Origin: Streptomyces luteolifulvus
GTDB taxonomy: Bacteria; Actinomycetota; Actinomycetes; Streptomycetales; Streptomycetaceae
Direction of reading: 5' to 3'
NCBI RefSeq assembly: GCF_008806595.1
Contig: NZ_VZRB01000009.1
Span: forward strand, 62,001 to 126,000
Length of the DNA stretch: 64,000 bases
The first letter of the stretch is position 1. Every line of letters begins with the position of its first letter. The notes below the pieces were generated by a model that saw only the letters and a list, made by a program, of their open reading frames with translations, made no database searches and was not told the origin of the DNA. This document shows positions 7,855 through 17,817 of this stretch, one piece after another. Made by a program: the position numbers and the translations under genes.

Positions 7855-7915
7855 CCGGACAGGGTGACGGCCGCGAGCCGCCCGGCACAGCACCGGGACG
7901 GCGCGCCACATCACA

Positions 7916-7943
7916 ACAGGGCAAACGTTGCCTGATACGGCAC
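7916..7943 (-). repeat. IS630 right terminal inverted repeat
   Basis: 28 bp, a perfect inverted copy of 6220-6247, followed by the TA target dinucleotide at 7944-7945. Confidence 0.9.
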
Positions 7944-7959
7944 TAGCTACTGCCGGCCC

Positions 7960-8637
7960 TCACTCTCCGTTGCACGTCCCCGGTGTCACCATCCCCGACT
8001 CGTACGCCACGACGACCAGTTGGGCCCGGTCCCGCGCCCCCAGCTTCCCCATGATCCGGCTGACGTGGGTCTTCGCGGTCAGCGGGCTCAGTCCCAGCGC
8101 CTCCGCGATCTCGGTGTTGTTGAGCCCGCGCGCGACGAGCGTGAGCACCTCGCGCTCACGCTCCGAGAGTCCCCCGGGCCCGCCCGGCACAGCCGGCTGC
8201 GCCGACGGGCCGCGCAGGAATCGCGCGATCAGCCGGGCCGTCGGCCCGGGCGACAGCAGAGCCTCCCCCGCTGCCACCGTGCGGATGGCGTCGAGGAGTT
8301 CCGCCGGGCGGGTGTCCTTCACCAGAAAACCGGACGCGCCGGCGCGCAGCGCCTCCACGATGTGCTCGTCGGTGTCGTACGTGGTCAGCACGAGCACCCG
8401 CACTCCGGCCAGGTCCTCGTCCGCCGCGATCAGCCGGGTCGCCTCGATCCCGTCCAGGTCGGGCATGCGGATGTCCATGACGACGAGGTCGGCGCGCTCG
8501 CTGCGGGCCAGCCGCACCGCCTCGCGGCCGGTGGGCGCCTGCCCGACGACCGCCATGTCCCGCGCGGACTCGACGAGCATCGCGAACGCCTCCCGTACCA
8601 GGGTCTGGTCGTCGGCGAGCAGTACGCGGATGGTCAT
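7960..8637 (-). CDS. LuxR-type two-component response regulator
   Basis: 225 aa of NarL/LuxR type. The receiver domain (residues 1-120) has acidic pocket D9-D10, phospho-acceptor Asp55 in VVMDIRMPD and the Lys in FLVKDTRP. The C-terminal LuxR helix-turn-helix (about 150-215) contains LSEREREVLTLVARGLNNTEIA. Its ATG overlaps the stop of the sensor kinase gene by four bases (ATGA), so the pair is cotranslated. With the MmpL exporter just upstream in the same direction, the system probably senses envelope stress or a lipophilic compound and tunes export. The IS630 element inserted 14 bp past its stop. Confidence 0.9.
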   Translation of the reverse strand: MTIRVLLADDQTLVREAFAMLVESARDMAVVGQAPTGREAVRLARSERADLVVMDIRMPDLDGIEATRLIAADEDLAGVRVLVLTTYDTDEHIVEALRAGASGFLVKDTRPAELLDAIRTVAAGEALLSPGPTARLIARFLRGPSAQPAVPGGPGGLSEREREVLTLVARGLNNTEIAEALGLSPLTAKTHVSRIMGKLGARDRAQLVVVAYESGMVTPGTCNGE

Positions 8638-9872
8638 CCGGTCCCTTCCATGGCGGGCGTGGCGGCGGTCCTGAGCGGGAGTACCGCGGTCACCTCGAAG
8701 CCGCCCTTCTCCCGCGGTCCGGCGTCGAGTGTGCCACCGACGCTGCGGGCCCGCTCCCGCATGCCGACGAGTCCGAAGCCCGGGGTGCCGCCGGGTGCGG
8801 GCCCGGTTCCGTCGTCGGCCACCGACAGGTGCAGGGCGTCGTCCTTCTCGTACAACTCGACGCGGACGCGGGGGTCGGGCCCGGCGTGCCGCACCACGTT
8901 GGTCAGCGCCTCCTGGACGATGCGGTACGCGGAGGCGCCCACGGCGGGCGACACCTGCCGTGTCCGCAGGCTCTGCTCGGTGCGGGCGCCCGCGAGCCGC
9001 GCGGACTCCATCAGGTCGGGCACTCCGTCGAGGCCGGGCAGCGGGCCGCGGGTGTCCGGCGAGCCGTGCTCGCGCAGCACCTCCAGCGTCGTCCGCACTT
9101 CACCGCGTGCCGTCCGGCAGGTCTCGGCGATGTCGTCGAGGGCCTTGGCGACCGTCTCGCGGTCCAGCCGCTCGGGGTCGGCCGCCAGGACGTGTGCGGC
9201 GACGGAGGTCTGCACGGCGATGAGCGTGATGCTGTGCGCGAGCAGATCGTGCAGGTCGCGGGCGATGCGCAGACGTTCCTCGGCGACGCGGCGCCGCGCC
9301 TCCTCCTCGCGGGTGCGTTCGGCGCGCTCGGCGCGGTCGACGATGCCGGCCACGTACTGCCGGTAGTAGCGGACGTCGATGCCGAGGAACAGCACCGCGA
9401 TGATCCAGCCGGAGATCCGCAGCAGTTCGACGGCCTGGTGGGCGTTGACGGTGAGCATCACGCTCAGGGTGATGCCGAGGGCGGTGGCGCCGGTCAGGAC
9501 CGTGCGCAGCGGCCGGCCGGTGACGGCGACCGTGTAGAGCGCGACGTAGGCGACCGGCGTGGGCGCGATGTGGTTGTTGTCGAGTGCGTGGTAGGGGACG
9601 ATCAGTGCCCCCACCGCGGCGAGCACCAGCAGCGGGCGGCGGCGGCGCCACACGATCGGGATGTGGGCCGCGAGCAGCAGCGTCCAGCCGAGCGCGTCCG
9701 GGCGGCGGCCCTCGTCGGTGAACAGGCCCATGCAGAGGGCCGCCGCGGCCAGAACGAGAGCGAGCACGGCGTCGTTGCGGGTGCCGTGCGGGGCGGTCCG
9801 GGGATCGCGGTTGATCACGGTCATGATCCGCTCGCCCCAGCCGGTCCGTTCCGCTGTCGTGGTTGTCTGCAC
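8634..9872 (-). CDS. Two-component sensor histidine kinase (HisKA_3 type)
   Basis: 412 aa. About five or six hydrophobic segments occupy residues 35-165, so the kinase is membrane-anchored with almost no extracellular domain, as in the intramembrane-sensing kinases of actinobacteria. A coiled, Arg/Glu-rich linker (178-200) leads to the dimerisation motif RDLHDLLAHSIT with phospho-acceptor His208. The ATPase domain shows VVRHAGPDP (N-box region) and DDGTGPAPGGTPGFGLVGM (G-boxes). It overlaps the regulator gene by 4 bp; the MmpL gene lies 54 bp upstream on the same strand. Confidence 0.9.
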   Translation of the reverse strand: MQTTTTAERTGWGERIMTVINRDPRTAPHGTRNDAVLALVLAAAALCMGLFTDEGRRPDALGWTLLLAAHIPIVWRRRRPLLVLAAVGALIVPYHALDNNHIAPTPVAYVALYTVAVTGRPLRTVLTGATALGITLSVMLTVNAHQAVELLRISGWIIAVLFLGIDVRYYRQYVAGIVDRAERAERTREEEARRRVAEERLRIARDLHDLLAHSITLIAVQTSVAAHVLAADPERLDRETVAKALDDIAETCRTARGEVRTTLEVLREHGSPDTRGPLPGLDGVPDLMESARLAGARTEQSLRTRQVSPAVGASAYRIVQEALTNVVRHAGPDPRVRVELYEKDDALHLSVADDGTGPAPGGTPGFGLVGMRERARSVGGTLDAGPREKGGFEVTAVLPLRTAATPAMEGTG

Positions 9873-9926
9873 GTCTTCATCCTCCGCTACGGGGCGCCCC
9901 TCCGGGAGTGGAGGGGCGCCGGTCGG

Positions 9927-12011
9927 TCAGTGGGCGGAGGCGGCCACGCGCTCCGGTTCCTTCGGCGGAACCGGCCGCTCGGGCTCCCGCGACAACGGGC
10001 CCGGCCACCACAGCTTGCGGCGCAGCGCGACGCTGGCGCTGGTGACCAGGTAGGTGCGCACCAGGAACGTGTCGAGCAGCACGCCCACCGCGATGACGAA
10101 GCCCAGCTCGACGAGCGGCACCAGCGGCATGCTGGTGAGCACCGCGAATGTGGCCGCGAGGACCAGCCCGGCGGAGGCGATGACCCCGCCCGTGGTGCGC
10201 AGCGCGGTGAGCGCGGCGGCCACGGGTTCGGTGCCGTTCAGGGACTCCTCGCGCATGCGGTGCATCAGGAAGATGCCGTAGTCGACGCCCAGGGCGACGA
10301 GGAACACGAAGGACAGCAGGCCGAGCCCGGGATCGATGCCCTCGAAGCCGAAGAGCGGCCCGAAGACGAGTCCGCCGATGCCGAGGGCCGCGCCCCACAC
10401 GGCGACGACGGCGCCCACCAGGATCAGCGGTGCGACGAGTGACCGCAGCAGGGCGACCAGGATCAGCAGGACGGAGACGAGGACCAGCGGCACGACGATC
10501 AGCCGGTCGCGGGCGTTGGTGTCCTCCAGGTCGATCTGTTCGGCGCTGGGGCCGCCGACATAGGAGCCGTCGAGCCCATCGCGCAGGGCCTCGATGGTGG
10601 CGGTCTCCCCGGCGGACTGGGGCGCGGAGGCGGCGAGGACGGAGATCTCCGTCCAGCCTTCGCCGCTGCGGCCGCGCTCGGCGCTGTCGACGCCCCCGGT
10701 GTCGCGTACGGCGGCGAGGGTGCTGTCGGCACGGTCGGTGGGCGTGATGACGGTGATCGGCTGGGTGCCGCGCTCGGGATAGGCCGCGGCGAGGGTCTCC
10801 ATGGCGGCGACCGCGTCGGGCTTGGTGGTGAAGGAGTCCTCCTGTTTGAGGTTGCCGGGCATGTTCAGGGCGCCCAGGGCGAGCGCGCCGAGCAGGACGG
10901 CGCCGCCCGCGAGCACGGTCAGCGGCCGGCGCCCGGCGGAGCTGCCCATCGCCGCGAACAGCGACCGGCGGGCCTTGGGCGTGCTGCCGTAGCGGGGCAC
11001 GAGCGGCCAGAAGACACGGCGGCCCAGCAGGACGAGGATCGCGGGCAGCAGGGTCAGCATCGCGAGCAGCGCGCACAGCACGCCCACCGTGCCGAGCGGT
11101 CCCATGCCCCGGCTGGAGTTGAGGTCGGCGGCGAGCAGGCACAGCAGTCCGGCGGCGACGGTGCCGGAGGAGGCGAGCACGGCGGGCCCGCAGCCGCGCA
11201 GCGCGGCCGCCATGGCGTCGTAGGGCCGCTCGACGCGCCGCAGCTCCTCGCGGTAGCGGGAGACGAGCAGCAGCGCGTAGTCGGTGCCCGCGCCGAACAC
11301 CAGGATCGTCATGATGCCGGAGCTCTGGCCGGAGACGGAGGTCCCGAACCACTGGTTCAGCCCGTAGGCGACGCCCATCGACAGATAGTCGGCCATGCCC
11401 GCTACGGCGAGCGGCACGAGCCACAGGAACGGGCTGCGGTAGATGAGGATCAGCAGCAGCGCGACGACCGCGGCGGTGGTGTAGAGCAGCGGTCCGTCGA
11501 GGGCGTTGTAGACCTCGCTCGCGTCGGTGGCGAGCGGTCCCTCACCGCCCACGACGACGCTGAGCCCCTCGCCGCTCTCGGCGATGTCCCGTACGTCGCC
11601 CACGAGTTCGTCGCGGGCCTTCTCGTCCGTGCCCGGTTCGGTGCTGGCGACCGGGTACATCAGCGTGGTCCCGTCCCGGGACGGGACGCCCCGGGGTTCG
11701 CCGGTGAGCTGGTGCGTGCCCGCGATCCGCTCGATCTGTGCGGCGGCGGTGGTCTTGTCCGCCGCGGTGAGGCCGCTGTCGCGGTGGTAGACGACGACCA
11801 TCTGGGTGGCCTCGCCGCCGGGCAGCCGGTCCTGGATCTTCGCGACCTGGGTGGAGTCGGCGCTCGCCGGAAGATAGTCGACGGCCCGGTCGCGCTGGAC
11901 GTCGCCGAGCTTCGAGGCGAACGGCGACGCGAGCGCCAGCACCGCGATCCACAGCCCCAGCACGAGCCAGGGCACGGCCCGTCGCCGTGTGTTTGTCCTT
12001 ACGGCCCCCAT
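9927..12011 (-). CDS. MMPL family RND transporter
   Basis: 694 aa with the MmpL layout: one N-terminal span (residues 13-33), a large outside loop, five clustered spans (about 175-370, including the FGAGTDYALLLVSRYREEL motif), then a second span-loop-spans half (from about 372, with FLVALGVDYGIFLMHRMREE). The paired GxxxDY motifs supply the proton-relay aspartates of this family. Such pumps move lipids, polyketides or lipophilic drugs. The start at 12011 is preceded by GGAGGGAGG. It leads an operon with the sensor kinase and LuxR regulator, which likely control it. The natural substrate is unknown. Confidence 0.88.
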   Translation of the reverse strand: MGAVRTNTRRRAVPWLVLGLWIAVLALASPFASKLGDVQRDRAVDYLPASADSTQVAKIQDRLPGGEATQMVVVYHRDSGLTAADKTTAAAQIERIAGTHQLTGEPRGVPSRDGTTLMYPVASTEPGTDEKARDELVGDVRDIAESGEGLSVVVGGEGPLATDASEVYNALDGPLLYTTAAVVALLLILIYRSPFLWLVPLAVAGMADYLSMGVAYGLNQWFGTSVSGQSSGIMTILVFGAGTDYALLLVSRYREELRRVERPYDAMAAALRGCGPAVLASSGTVAAGLLCLLAADLNSSRGMGPLGTVGVLCALLAMLTLLPAILVLLGRRVFWPLVPRYGSTPKARRSLFAAMGSSAGRRPLTVLAGGAVLLGALALGALNMPGNLKQEDSFTTKPDAVAAMETLAAAYPERGTQPITVITPTDRADSTLAAVRDTGGVDSAERGRSGEGWTEISVLAASAPQSAGETATIEALRDGLDGSYVGGPSAEQIDLEDTNARDRLIVVPLVLVSVLLILVALLRSLVAPLILVGAVVAVWGAALGIGGLVFGPLFGFEGIDPGLGLLSFVFLVALGVDYGIFLMHRMREESLNGTEPVAAALTALRTTGGVIASAGLVLAATFAVLTSMPLVPLVELGFVIAVGVLLDTFLVRTYLVTSASVALRRKLWWPGPLSREPERPVPPKEPERVAASAH

Positions 12012-12134
12012 GTGACGGGCCTCCCTCCGGTCCGGGTGTCTGGGTCGTCTCCAGACTCCCGGCGTGCGGGGGCCGATTCGTCGGGCGTGGGGGCGAGTTC
12101 AGGGGTACTGCGCGGGGTGGCCGCGCGGGGGGAC

Positions 12135-12150
12135 TACTCCCGGGGGAGTA
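12135..12150. promoter_or_regulatory. 16-bp palindrome upstream of the MmpL operon
   Basis: The sequence TACTCCCGGGGGAGTA is an inverted repeat with 7-bp arms. It lies directly after the TerB-like gene stop and about 125 bp upstream of the MmpL start. It could be an operator for the operon or a short terminator; sequence alone does not decide. Confidence 0.3.
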
Positions 12151-12846
12151 TCAGGACGGTGTCCGCGCCGCCGCCAGCAGCCGGGTCACATCGTCGGAGC
12201 AGATGGTCAGCGCGGCGCCCACGGTGGCCAGGACGTCGCGTTCGGCGGGTGTGTAGGGGCCGTCGGCCAGGGCGATGCGGGCGCCCTGGAGGAGGATCGA
12301 CTCACGGCCGGCGGGTGCGAGATGCGGGGCCAGCGGGTCCAGCGCCTCGTGGAGCTCTATGGCGAGCCCGGCTCCGCAGGGGCGGTCGTAGACCCGGCCG
12401 GTGTCGGCGGCCAGCGCCTCGACGAGGTTCTCCAGCTGCTCCTCGGAGCAGTCGTCGAAGCCGGCGGTGCGGACGGTGGCCGCGGCGGCCTCCAGGGACG
12501 TACGGGCGCAGCTGCCGCCCGTGGCGAGGACCGCGAGGGCGACGGTGTGGACGGCGTCGCGGAGCATCGCGGAGAAGCGGGTGGTGGTCGGGTGGTCGAG
12601 GACGTCGGTGCCGAAGTGGCGGCGGCAGGCCGCGCACTCGACGACCGGCCCGGTCTCGCCGCGTGGCAGCACGGGCACGCCGAGCAGCGTGAAGCGGCGG
12701 CGTCCGGTCAGCCGCTGGTAGTTGCGGTCGCCTCCGCAGCCGGGGCAGAAGAACTCGCCGTCGCCGACCGGCGTCCACGCGATGCGGGTGCCCAGCATGC
12801 GCGAGAGCCTGGCGGCACGGTTGTCTCGTCCCCGTCCTGGCAGCAC
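12151..12846 (-). CDS. TerB-like protein with zinc ribbon
   Basis: 231 aa from GTG 12846, which has GGAGG six bases upstream. Near the N-terminus a zinc ribbon is formed by CPGCGG and CAACRRHFG. The following all-helical part contains DDCSEEQLENLVEAL and ADGPYTPAERDVLATVG, the acidic helix pattern of TerB-like (tellurite resistance) domains, which bind metals in other families. It is cytoplasmic and probably stands alone. No other ter genes are nearby, so a role in tellurite resistance should not be assumed. Confidence 0.65.
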   Translation of the reverse strand: MLPGRGRDNRAARLSRMLGTRIAWTPVGDGEFFCPGCGGDRNYQRLTGRRRFTLLGVPVLPRGETGPVVECAACRRHFGTDVLDHPTTTRFSAMLRDAVHTVALAVLATGGSCARTSLEAAAATVRTAGFDDCSEEQLENLVEALAADTGRVYDRPCGAGLAIELHEALDPLAPHLAPAGRESILLQGARIALADGPYTPAERDVLATVGAALTICSDDVTRLLAAARTPS

Positions 12847-12975
12847 GTCGCACCTCCGAAAACGACGCGGCACCATCGCCGCGCTGGCGTGATGTTAGCC
12901 ACAGGGACCGGGCGTCGTCAGCACCCGGGACGAGACCTTTCCGTGACCTGCACACGGATTGGCCGGTAAACGACA

Positions 12976-13010
12976 GGGCCCCGTCCGCCGCAGTGCGGCG
13001 GACGGGGCCC
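12976..13010 (-). terminator. leuA transcription terminator
   Basis: A perfect 16-bp stem (12976-12991 with 12995-13010) and a three-base AGT loop, about 33 bp beyond the leuA stop. It is fully GC-paired and lacks a U-tract, as is common in Streptomyces. Confidence 0.8.
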
Positions 13011-13042
13011 CGGAATTCCGGACAAAACCCCGGTCAGGGCAG

Positions 13043-14907
<1,865 letters not shown>

Positions 14908-15096
14908 GTTAGCCGAGCCGCACCGGATGCGGGGGCCCGTATCAGTATGCGGGACTGCTCGAATCAAATGGAGTGAAGCGGACAAAAAGTGCTCCATACC
15001 ACTTCACGACGGAGCGTGAGGCTCCCTATCCGCATATTTCACCAATCATGGTTGCGGGTAGTGACAGCGGCATAACTCAGTGCAAGGGTGCCGGGC
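14908..15096. other. Divergent promoter region between leuA and the protease gene
   Basis: No gene is seen here. The part from about 14950 to 15060 is visibly richer in A and T than its surroundings, as expected for promoters reading both ways. A possible minus-strand promoter for leuA is TTGATT (near 14971) with a GATACG hexamer 18 bases further. This assignment is weak. Confidence 0.35.
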
Positions 15097-16167
15097 ATGA
15101 CGACGAACGGGGGCTTCGAGCCCGTCTTCTGCACCATCGTGCCGCCCCATGTCCTCGACAAGGTCGCCCAGAACGAGGACCCCGCCCTCTCCGGCCCCGC
15201 CCGGCGCACCCTGATGCGCGACGCCCGGGAACGCGGCCGCCGCCGGGTGACCGCCGAGTTCGGCATGGCCGCCGTACCGGCCGCGAAGGCGCCGTCGGAC
15301 CAGCCGCTGCGCACCATCTACGACGCCGGGCAGGACACCGGCCTGCCGGGCAGCAAGGTCCGCGGGGAGGGCGAGGACCCCGGGCAGGACGCCACGGTCA
15401 ACCGCGCCTACTCCGGCCTCGGCGCCACCTTCGACCTCTACCTCAAGGCCTACCAGCGCCACTCCATCGACGGCGACGGCCTGCCCCTGGACGCGACCGT
15501 CCACTACGACGAGCACTACAACAACGCCTTCTGGAACGGCGAGCAGATGGTGTTCGGCGACGGTGACGGCGAGATCTTCCTCGACTTCACCCTCCCGATC
15601 GACGTCATCGGCCACGAGCTCACCCACGGCGTCACCCAGCACACGGCCAACCTCACCTACTACGGCCAGCCCGGCGCCCTGAACGAGTCGATGTCGGACG
15701 TCTTCGGCTCGCTCATCAAGCAGTACACGCTCGGCCAGACCGCCGCCGAGGCCGACTGGCTGATCGGCGCGGGCCTGCTGGCCCCGAGCGTCACCGGCAA
15801 GGCCCTGCGCTCGATGAAGGAGCCCGGCACCGCCTACGACGACGACATCCTCGGCAAGGACCCGCAGCCCGCGACGATGGACGACTACGTCCGCACCGGC
15901 CGCGACAACGGCGGCGTCCATATCAACTCCGGCATCCCCAACCACGCGTTCTACCTGGTCGCCACCGCGCTCGGCGGCTACGCCTGGGAGAAGGCGGGCC
16001 AGATCTGGTACGACGTCCTGACCGGCGGCAAGCTCAAGGAGCGGGCCTTCTTCACCGACTTCGCCAAGCTGACCGTCAAGGCCGCGCGCGAGCGCTTCGG
16101 CGACGGCGGCGAGGAGCTCCAGGCCGTGCAGAAGGCGTGGGAGCAGGTCGGGGTGCGGATCCTCTGA
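15097..16167 (+). CDS. Protealysin-like M4 zinc metalloprotease
   Basis: A thermolysin-family peptidase of 356 aa. The zinc motif HELTH and third ligand in NESMSDVFG are intact, and the active-site His lies in NSGIPNHAFYL. The N-terminus (FCTIVPPHVLDKVA) matches the short propeptide of protealysin-like enzymes; there is no signal peptide, so it is made in the cytoplasm or exported by an unusual route. ATG 15097 has AAGG upstream; GTG 15088 would add three residues. It is followed after 20 bp by the emfourin-like inhibitor gene, the standard protealysin/inhibitor pair. Confidence 0.9.
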   Translation: MTTNGGFEPVFCTIVPPHVLDKVAQNEDPALSGPARRTLMRDARERGRRRVTAEFGMAAVPAAKAPSDQPLRTIYDAGQDTGLPGSKVRGEGEDPGQDATVNRAYSGLGATFDLYLKAYQRHSIDGDGLPLDATVHYDEHYNNAFWNGEQMVFGDGDGEIFLDFTLPIDVIGHELTHGVTQHTANLTYYGQPGALNESMSDVFGSLIKQYTLGQTAAEADWLIGAGLLAPSVTGKALRSMKEPGTAYDDDILGKDPQPATMDDYVRTGRDNGGVHINSGIPNHAFYLVATALGGYAWEKAGQIWYDVLTGGKLKERAFFTDFAKLTVKAARERFGDGGEELQAVQKAWEQVGVRIL

Positions 16168-16187
16168 CTCCGTACTAGACAGGACCC

Positions 16188-16454
16188 ATGCGTATTCAGG
16201 TGAGGCGCACGGGCGGATTCGCGGGGATCGAGCGCCATGCCGAGGTGGACACCTCGGGACGGCCCGATGCCCAGGAATGGCATGCCCTGGCCGAGCAGGC
16301 GGTCGCCGCCGGCCGGGGCACACCGCCGATCGGTGTGCCGGACGGCTTCAGTTACCAGATCACCGTGGACGGGAAGACGGTGTACGCGTCCGATCCCCGG
16401 CTCACACAGGAGCAGCGCAAGCTGATCTCGAGGGTGCTCAAGGAAGGCGCGTAA
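16188..16454 (+). CDS. Emfourin-like protealysin inhibitor
   Basis: An 88-aa protein with the pattern of the emfourin family (starts MRIQVRRTGGFAGIER, then FSYQITVDGKTVYASDP and a C-terminal helix TQEQRKLISRVLKEG). Emfourins are tight inhibitors of the neighbouring M4 protease. The start has AGGA close upstream, and the 20-bp gap to the protease gene implies one transcript. The pairing keeps the intracellular protease in check; similar two-gene operons are widespread in bacteria. Confidence 0.8.
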   Translation: MRIQVRRTGGFAGIERHAEVDTSGRPDAQEWHALAEQAVAAGRGTPPIGVPDGFSYQITVDGKTVYASDPRLTQEQRKLISRVLKEGA

Positions 16455-16512
16455 CTGGTTGTTCACGCCTGCCCGTTGACTTCTGTTACCGCTGGTACGG
16501 ATGATCCGGCGC

Positions 16513-17817
16513 ATGGCGACGAACCCGATACCTCAGTTCCCGGCGGGCTTCCTGTGGGGCGTGTCGACCTCGGCCCACCAGATCGAAGGGGCAGCCGGCG
16601 AGCGCGAGCCGTCCGTGTGGGACACCTTCACGGCCGAGCCGGGGCGGGTGAAGGACGGCTCGACGGCGGCGGTGGCCTGCGACCACTACCACCGCTACCG
16701 CGAGGACGTGGCGCTCCTGACCGGCCTGGGTGTGGACGCGTACCGCTTCTCCATCTCCTGGCCGCGGGTGAACTCTCCCGGCGGGCTCGACTTCTACGAC
16801 CGTCTGGTGGACGAGCTGTGCGCGGCGGGCGTACGGCCGGTGCCGACGCTCTTCCACTGGGATCTGCCGGCCACGCTCGACTGGCTGGAGCGGGACACGG
16901 CGTCGCGGTTCGCGGAGTATGTGTCGGTCGTCGCCGGGCGGCTCGGCGACCGGGTGAAGAAGTGGATCACCCTCAACGAGCCGGCCGAGCACACCCTGCT
17001 GGGCCATGCGCTGGGCGCCCACGCCCCCGGCAAGAAGCTGCTCTTCGACGCGATCCCCGCCGCCCACCACCAGCTGCTCGCCCACGGCCTGGCCGTACGG
17101 GTCCTGCGCGCGGCCGGGGCCGCAGACATCGGGATCGCCAACTCGCACGGGCCGACCTGGCCGGCGTCCCAGGAGCCCGCGGACGTGGTGGCGGCGGACT
17201 TCTACGACCTGCTGCTGAACCGGCTGTTCGCGGACCCGGTGCTGCTCGGTGAATACCCCGCGGGAATCGGCGAGTTGATGCCCGGCGACATCGGGGAAGA
17301 CCTGAAGATCATCGGGGAGCCGCTGGACTGGTACGGCCTCAACTACTACGCGCCGAGCAGGGTCGGTGCCGCGCAGGGCGCGGAGATCGAGTTCGGCGGA
17401 CTGACGCTGCCCGCCGAACTCCCCTTCTCCGTGCGGGAGATCGAGGGCCGTCCGGTCACCGACTTCGGCTGGCCGGTGGTTCCCGAGGGTCTGACCGAAC
17501 TGCTCACCGGGTTCCGCGACCGCTTCGGCGACCGCCTCCCGCCGATCGTCATCACCGAGAACGGCTGCTCGTACGAGGGGATCGACGACCAGGACCGGAT
17601 CGCCTACCTCGACGGCCACATCCGGGCGCTGCACGCGGCGATGACGGCGGGCGTGGACGTCCGCGGCTACTTCGTCTGGTCGCTGCTGGACAACTTCGAG
17701 TGGGCGGAAGGGTACGAGCGCCGGTTCGGGCTCGTCCACGTGGACTACCGGACGCTGGAGCGGACGCCGAAGGCCTCCTACGGCTGGTTCCGGGACGTGC
17801 TGCGGGCGCAGAGATGA
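16513..17817 (+). CDS. GH1 beta-glucosidase
   Basis: A retaining beta-glycosidase of family 1. It shows the N-terminal signature FPAGFLWGVSTSAHQIEGA, the acid/base Glu in ITLNEPAEH and the nucleophile Glu in IVITENGCSYEG; the C-terminal WSLLDNFEWAEGY is also standard. It has no signal peptide, so it cleaves cellobiose-type or aryl glucosides inside the cell. Start at 16513 (MATN) is chosen; ATG 16501 adds four residues and neither has a clear ribosome site. The stop overlaps the MFS gene start (ATGA), so uptake and hydrolysis are coupled. Confidence 0.92.
   Translation: MATNPIPQFPAGFLWGVSTSAHQIEGAAGEREPSVWDTFTAEPGRVKDGSTAAVACDHYHRYREDVALLTGLGVDAYRFSISWPRVNSPGGLDFYDRLVDELCAAGVRPVPTLFHWDLPATLDWLERDTASRFAEYVSVVAGRLGDRVKKWITLNEPAEHTLLGHALGAHAPGKKLLFDAIPAAHHQLLAHGLAVRVLRAAGAADIGIANSHGPTWPASQEPADVVAADFYDLLLNRLFADPVLLGEYPAGIGELMPGDIGEDLKIIGEPLDWYGLNYYAPSRVGAAQGAEIEFGGLTLPAELPFSVREIEGRPVTDFGWPVVPEGLTELLTGFRDRFGDRLPPIVITENGCSYEGIDDQDRIAYLDGHIRALHAAMTAGVDVRGYFVWSLLDNFEWAEGYERRFGLVHVDYRTLERTPKASYGWFRDVLRAQR

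Larger units (their letters stand above)
6220..7943. mobile_element. IS630-type element carrying a deaminase gene
   Basis: A 1724-bp element bounded by perfect 28-bp inverted repeats (6220-6247 and 7916-7943), each preceded outside by a TA dinucleotide (6218-6219 and 7944-7945). TA duplication inside CTAG is the hallmark of the IS630/Tc1-mariner group. Inside are a DDE transposase (6721-7854) and, between transposase and left end, a blasticidin-S-deaminase-like gene. A third, imperfect copy of the end lies at 6713-6740, exactly where the left end of a simple IS630 would be. The element looks like an IS that gained a cargo gene. It sits between two convergent genes and interrupts neither. Confidence 0.85.

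Noticed and set aside
9877..11424. Frame of 515 codons antiparallel in phase to the MmpL gene
   Set aside because: Arg/Ala-rich composition typical of a shifted frame; the real MmpL frame has clear spans.
12151..12846. Tellurite resistance operon
   Set aside because: Only one TerB-like gene is present; no terC, terD or terZ is nearby.
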